Below are positions 7,501 to 10,074 of a DNA stretch of 10,074 nucleotides, in pieces; positions within the stretch are counted from its first letter, which is position 1, and each line of letters opens with the position of its first letter. The DNA lies in assembly GCA_903828685.1 (NCBI GenBank), contig CAIKNB010000007.1, forward strand, positions 1 through 10,074. Direction: 5' to 3'. Source of the DNA: Candidatus Uhrbacteria bacterium. Its GTDB lineage: Bacteria > Patescibacteriota > Patescibacteriia > 2-12-FULL-60-25. The notes beneath the pieces are model-generated. The model was not told where the DNA came from. It was given only the letters and a program-made list of their open reading frames with translations, and searched no databases. The position numbers and the translations under genes are program-made.

Positions 7501-7528
7501 AAACCGCCGGGATGTCAATGCCCGGCGG
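7495..7528 (-). terminator. Rho-independent terminator for the minus-strand operon
   Basis: An 8-bp GC-only stem (CCGCCGGG at 7504-7511 and CCCGGCGG at 7521-7528) with a 9-nt loop is followed on the minus strand by TTTTTATTT (complement of 7495-7503). It begins about 31 bp past the stop of the host-attachment-like gene. On the plus strand no T-run follows, so it should work mainly in one direction. Its T-tract overlaps the stop codon of the convergent MEMO-like gene. Confidence 0.85.
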
Positions 7529-7535
7529 ATGTGGT

Positions 7536-7563
7536 GTAAGGGTACGGCGCGCCGTACCCTTAC
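7536..7563. repeat. Perfect 28-bp palindrome at the convergent gene junction
   Basis: The arm GTAAGGGTACGGCG is followed directly by its exact reverse complement with no spacer; the centre is GGCGCGCC. It includes the stop codon of the minus-strand gene (7560-7562) and lies 35 bp after the plus-strand stop. A single-strand hairpin would be very stable. It may stop or protect the plus-strand transcript, or be a genome-wide repeat or a protein-binding site. Confidence 0.9.
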
Positions 7564-7994
7564 GAGGCCAACAAATGTTTAATAATTTCCACGGGTTGTT
7601 CGAACATTAGGTTCTTTTCCAGTTTGCGGCGCACTAGGGGCTTCGAGTCCGAGGATAGTTCATTGGCCAAGACATGCATGACCTCTGCGGGCATGACCAA
7701 GTCGAGATGGGACACGCCGTGTTTGCGCACCAGCTCATCCGCCTGCTCCGCGACTTGTCGCACGAAGCTGTTGAGGCGCGGCGCATCTTTTTCTTCCACC
7801 GGACCGGCCACGCGCGAACCGTCCGACGAAACGAACGAACCTTCGTTGTCCTGTTTGTTTTCGCGCGGCACTTCTAGGGCTGCGATCTGCTCCAGGCTGT
7901 CACCCCCGGCCAAAAAGAATTTGGCGGTGGCTGAATCAGCGGTGATGATCAGCGTCTCTTGTCCGAATTTCTGCAGTTCTTGGGGTAGTTGCAT
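7560..7994 (-). CDS. Host-attachment/baeRF-like small protein
   Basis: A 144-residue soluble protein with no signal or membrane segment. The layout matches the 'host attachment protein' family (PF10116), which is related to bacterial eRF1-like (baeRF) proteins: a first strand ETLIITADSATAKFFLAGG (~13-31), a charged middle loop with SDGSRVAGPVEEKDAP (~57-72), a helix SFVRQVAEQADELVRKHG (~76-93), the strand LDLVMPAEVMHVLANEL (~97-113), and the ending VRRKLEKNLMFEQPVEIIKHLL (~121-142), close to the family's 'l-v-k-x-l-x-k-d-L-t' segment. The family name comes from one attachment phenotype; an eRF1 middle-domain-like fold suggests a link to ribosome or tRNA handling, but this is not established. 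It starts 1 nt after the gpsA stop, so translation is probably coupled. No Shine-Dalgarno sequence is seen. A terminator follows, so it is the last gene of its operon. Confidence 0.7.
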   Translation of the reverse strand: MQLPQELQKFGQETLIITADSATAKFFLAGGDSLEQIAALEVPRENKQDNEGSFVSSDGSRVAGPVEEKDAPRLNSFVRQVAEQADELVRKHGVSHLDLVMPAEVMHVLANELSSDSKPLVRRKLEKNLMFEQPVEIIKHLLAS

Positions 7995-7995
7995 A

Positions 7996-8991
7996 TTATT
8001 TGAGTCTTAAGTCTTTTAGATATTGGATGAAAGGTTGTTCGTATTTGCCTTTGGCTGTGATGCACTTTACCACGGTTTGCAGTAACGGCAACTTGAGTTT
8101 GTATTTTTTGGCCAGGCGCGCGGCGATGCCAGCCGTGCGGATGCCCTCGACCGTGGTGAGCCCGAGCTTCTTCGGATCATTGGTGCGTGCGTGCACGAGC
8201 TTTTCGCCGTATGTGCGGTTGCGGCTGTGCGCGGAAAGTCCGGTCACAAGCAGATCGCCCAAGCCAGCCAGCGACATGGCCGTGCCTTCCTGCGCGCCTG
8301 CGGCTTTGAGCAATGCGCCTGTTTCCTGTACAGCCTGGGTCATGACCAAGGCGCGCGTGTTCATAGGCAAGTCCAAGCCTTGCGTGAGCCCGAGCGAGAT
8401 TGCGTAAATGTTTTTGAGCGCCATGGCATAACCCACGCCCAGCAAGTCCGCGGAAGTCCCGGCTTTGAGGATATCGCCCTGGAAGCAAGCGGCTAAGCGT
8501 TTGGCGGCCGCGGGATTATCGCTTGCGATGAGCAGAGCCGAAGGTTTGCGGTGCGCGATTTCATTGGCGATAGCCGGTCCGCCAATGAGGCAATAATTTT
8601 TGCGCAGCTCTTTTGGTAAAAGTCCTGCCGCAGTTACGCCCAGAGGCAGTAGGGTGGTTTCGTCCAGGCCTTTGGTGATGCTGCCGATGAGCGTGCTGGG
8701 CTTGAGGAACGGTATGGCCTGGGTCATGACCTCTTTGAGCGCAAAGCTGGGCACGGCAAGGATCACCACGTCCGCATTGAGCAGCGCCTCGCTGATTTTG
8801 GCGTAGGCCCGGATGTTTTTTTGCAGCTTGACGCCTTTGAGGTATTTGCGGTTTTCGTGTTTGGAATTGATGTCTTGCGTAACATCCGGCTCGATGGAAT
8901 AGATTTTGACTGGACGTTTATGCTCGGCGAGCACGAGTGCCAGAGCCGTACCCACGTTTCCGGCGCCCAGGATGGCGAATGATTTTGGCAT
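7996..8991 (-). CDS. gpsA: NAD(P)-dependent glycerol-3-phosphate dehydrogenase
   Basis: GpsA reduces dihydroxyacetone phosphate to sn-glycerol-3-phosphate in the cytoplasm, the backbone for phospholipids. This version has 331 residues, the normal family length. Visible landmarks: Rossmann loop FAILGAGNVGTALA (5-18), HENRKYLKGVKL (45-56), the ITKGL segment with Lys107, GGPAIANEI (137-145), the catalytic ALKNIYAIS lysine (Lys193), AGLGDLLVT (242-250), SRNRTYG (256-262) and VEGIRTA (281-287). ATG at 8991 puts the Rossmann strand at the very N-terminus, as expected. An in-frame ATG at 9012 would add 7 residues (MLSCSIL) and cannot be excluded. The much longer open frame to 9321 overlaps the neighbour and is not credible. 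The gene lies between a membrane protein gene upstream (46 bp from this start) and the coupled host-attachment-like gene downstream. All key motifs are intact, so an active enzyme is expected. Confidence 0.96.
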   Translation of the reverse strand: MPKSFAILGAGNVGTALALVLAEHKRPVKIYSIEPDVTQDINSKHENRKYLKGVKLQKNIRAYAKISEALLNADVVILAVPSFALKEVMTQAIPFLKPSTLIGSITKGLDETTLLPLGVTAAGLLPKELRKNYCLIGGPAIANEIAHRKPSALLIASDNPAAAKRLAACFQGDILKAGTSADLLGVGYAMALKNIYAISLGLTQGLDLPMNTRALVMTQAVQETGALLKAAGAQEGTAMSLAGLGDLLVTGLSAHSRNRTYGEKLVHARTNDPKKLGLTTVEGIRTAGIAARLAKKYKLKLPLLQTVVKCITAKGKYEQPFIQYLKDLRLK

Positions 8992-8992
8992 A

Positions 8993-8998
8993 AGTATA
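8993..8998 (-). promoter_or_regulatory. TATACT box next to the gpsA start (weak promoter candidate)
   Basis: On the minus strand TATACT ends 1 nt before ATG 8991. If it were a -10 element, transcription would begin inside the coding sequence, so it cannot serve this ATG. A second AT-rich hexamer, TAAAAT (complement of 9017-9022), is better placed, but no convincing -35 is seen for either. gpsA may simply be read through from the gene before it. Confidence 0.15.
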
Positions 8999-9037
8999 GA
9001 GCAGGATAGCATGCGGATTTTAGATTGGATAAACCGC

Positions 9038-10074
9038 TTAGTGCCGTTCCAGGATGGTAACTGTACCTGACTGGAAAACCTGCGTCCACGACGTCCCGGC
9101 CAGGAGTGCTTCGAATCGCGCGGTCGAAGTTGTAGAGGTGAGCAGGAGATCGGTGGCTGAAGCCGCTGATAGGATGCTCTGCGCCTCGGCAGCATCCGAA
9201 GTCTGCATGAGCTCGTTCCACCGTACCATCTTGTTATGGTAATCTGGTGTTTCGTGATCATGCCCGACCCAAACCGTTTTTCCGCTATATGGCGGAGTCC
9301 AGCAGTTGATCCAAAAGTCATCTGTCACGATGATTTGGGCGCTTGTATCGCGGGACAAATAGCTCCAGGCCGCGAAAGTCTCGTTTGGCCGGAAGAACCA
9401 GACGGCCTTGGACGGCTGTTCGATCCAAGCCAACTGCGTGGTCAGGATATGGAACGTGTTGAGTCCGACTGCCAGAAGTAGTATCGGAGCAAACAGCAGA
9501 TGCGTCAGCTTGTCCATCCTTGAAAGTAGTCTGTCCTTGACGCGGCTCCAAAACGGCAAAGTGAGCAAAATCAAAGCCGGACCAAGGCATTCAAGGTATT
9601 TTCGTTTCCAAGGAAAGGGCAAAATCATGCAGATGACGGCGCTAAGCATCCAGGCGATCACCCAATATTCTTTAGTGCCAATCTTGATTTTGCGTGCGTA
9701 ACGCCACCAGACTGCCACGCCGAATGGCAGAAGCGTGAAGATCCACGAGATGAAAGGCGGAAGTTCCAAGTTGTTGGCAAGCAGATGGTGGTTCCTGAAG
9801 ACCGTGTCGAAAGCCAGCGGCGCATATATCAAAACAGCAGGGATGAAAGAGCAAGCCAGCACCAGATAATTTTTAAGTTTGATTTTGAAACGAGCTTGAG
9901 CCAGGGTCAAGATGCAATAGATGATAAACAATGGCGCGAAATATGGATGAAAAGACAGGAGCAGACCCCAGCACGCCATGGCTAACCAGGAGCGGCGCAA
10001 CGAATCTTCATTCACCGCCTGCCAGGTTAAGCGCAATCCGGTGATGAGCAGGGCCGCGGATAGGATGATGTGGG
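9038..10074 (-). CDS. Multi-pass membrane protein with soluble C-terminal domain, possibly GT-C glycosyltransferase-like (5' partial)
   Basis: The frame is open to the right edge, so the N-terminus is missing; the residue count here starts at the TTG at 10036. About six or seven membrane helices are visible: one at the edge (HIILSAALLITGL), then ~17-46, 58-77, ~94-112, ~124-143, ~150-166 and ~180-200. A soluble domain of ~130 residues follows, with the segment TPPYSGKTVWVGHDHETPDY near residues 247-266. Aromatic-rich helices followed by a short soluble tail with a PxYSGxxVxVGHxxET motif recall uncharacterised membrane proteins related to GT-C/GT39 polyprenyl-sugar transferases. The part that would carry the usual acidic catalytic loop (first extracytoplasmic loop) lies beyond the window, so the enzyme class is unproven. 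It sits 46 bp upstream of gpsA on the same strand, close enough for co-transcription. Confidence 0.8.
   Translation of the reverse strand, partial: HIILSAALLITGLRLTWQAVNEDSLRRSWLAMACWGLLLSFHPYFAPLFIIYCILTLAQARFKIKLKNYLVLACSFIPAVLIYAPLAFDTVFRNHHLLANNLELPPFISWIFTLLPFGVAVWWRYARKIKIGTKEYWVIAWMLSAVICMILPFPWKRKYLECLGPALILLTLPFWSRVKDRLLSRMDKLTHLLFAPILLLAVGLNTFHILTTQLAWIEQPSKAVWFFRPNETFAAWSYLSRDTSAQIIVTDDFWINCWTPPYSGKTVWVGHDHETPDYHNKMVRWNELMQTSDAAEAQSILSAASATDLLLTSTTSTARFEALLAGTSWTQVFQSGTVTILERH

Noticed and set aside
7504..7563. CRISPR-like or attachment-site reading of the two inverted repeats
   Set aside because: The two hairpins differ in sequence, there are no direct repeats with spacers, and no integrase or cas gene is nearby.
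7624..8010. Plus-strand open frames opposite the host-attachment-like gene
   Set aside because: Ser/Arg/Cys-rich translation without domain features; the minus-strand protein matches a known family.
8992..9321. Long N-terminal extension of GpsA
   Set aside because: It overlaps the coding region of the membrane protein and adds residues before the Rossmann loop, which in GpsA starts near the N-terminus.

Overview
The window looks like a bacterial chromosome segment of moderately high GC with standard codon use and very tight gene packing: 4-bp ATGA overlaps, a 1-bp gap and a 59-bp convergent spacer. There are no rRNA, tRNA, CRISPR or transposon signatures. No gene with a visible start has an obvious Shine-Dalgarno sequence. 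The lineage cannot be fixed from sequence alone. The gene mix and weak ribosome-binding sites would suit an uncultured group such as Patescibacteria/CPR, but this is only a guess.

Layout: (1) positions 1-616 (+): the end of a gene for a membrane-anchored pterin-4a-carbinolamine dehydratase-like protein with a degenerate active site. (2) 617-686: a short leader region with a TATACT -10-like box inside a 6-bp-arm palindrome, followed by a small hairpin. (3) 687-7500 (+): three genes joined by two 4-bp ATGA overlaps. They encode an ECF sigma factor, a 1769-residue alpha-2-macroglobulin (A2M) protein anchored by one N-terminal membrane helix with a cytoplasmic tail, and an N-terminally anchored MEMO-family (AmmeMemoRadiSam protein B-like) protein. 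(4) 7501-7563: a convergent junction with a terminator for the minus strand and a perfect 28-bp palindrome. (5) 7560-10074 (-): a host-attachment/baeRF-like small protein, gpsA (NAD(P)-dependent glycerol-3-phosphate dehydrogenase), and a multi-pass membrane protein that runs off the right edge.

The most interesting unit is the sigma-A2M-MEMO operon. In an ECF operon the gene right after the sigma factor usually encodes its membrane-spanning anti-sigma factor. Here that slot holds a giant A2M whose roughly 94-residue cytoplasmic N-terminus could bind the sigma factor and whose extracytoplasmic part is a protease-trap-like fold. Its CxEQ thioester motif is degenerate and it carries a six-glycine stretch at the expected bait position. 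This suggests, as inference, a transmembrane sensor in which cleavage or deformation of the A2M ectodomain by proteases frees a sigma factor, with an extracytoplasmic MEMO protein as partner or effector. The minus-strand genes look like ordinary housekeeping (phospholipid precursor synthesis) plus two poorly characterised proteins.
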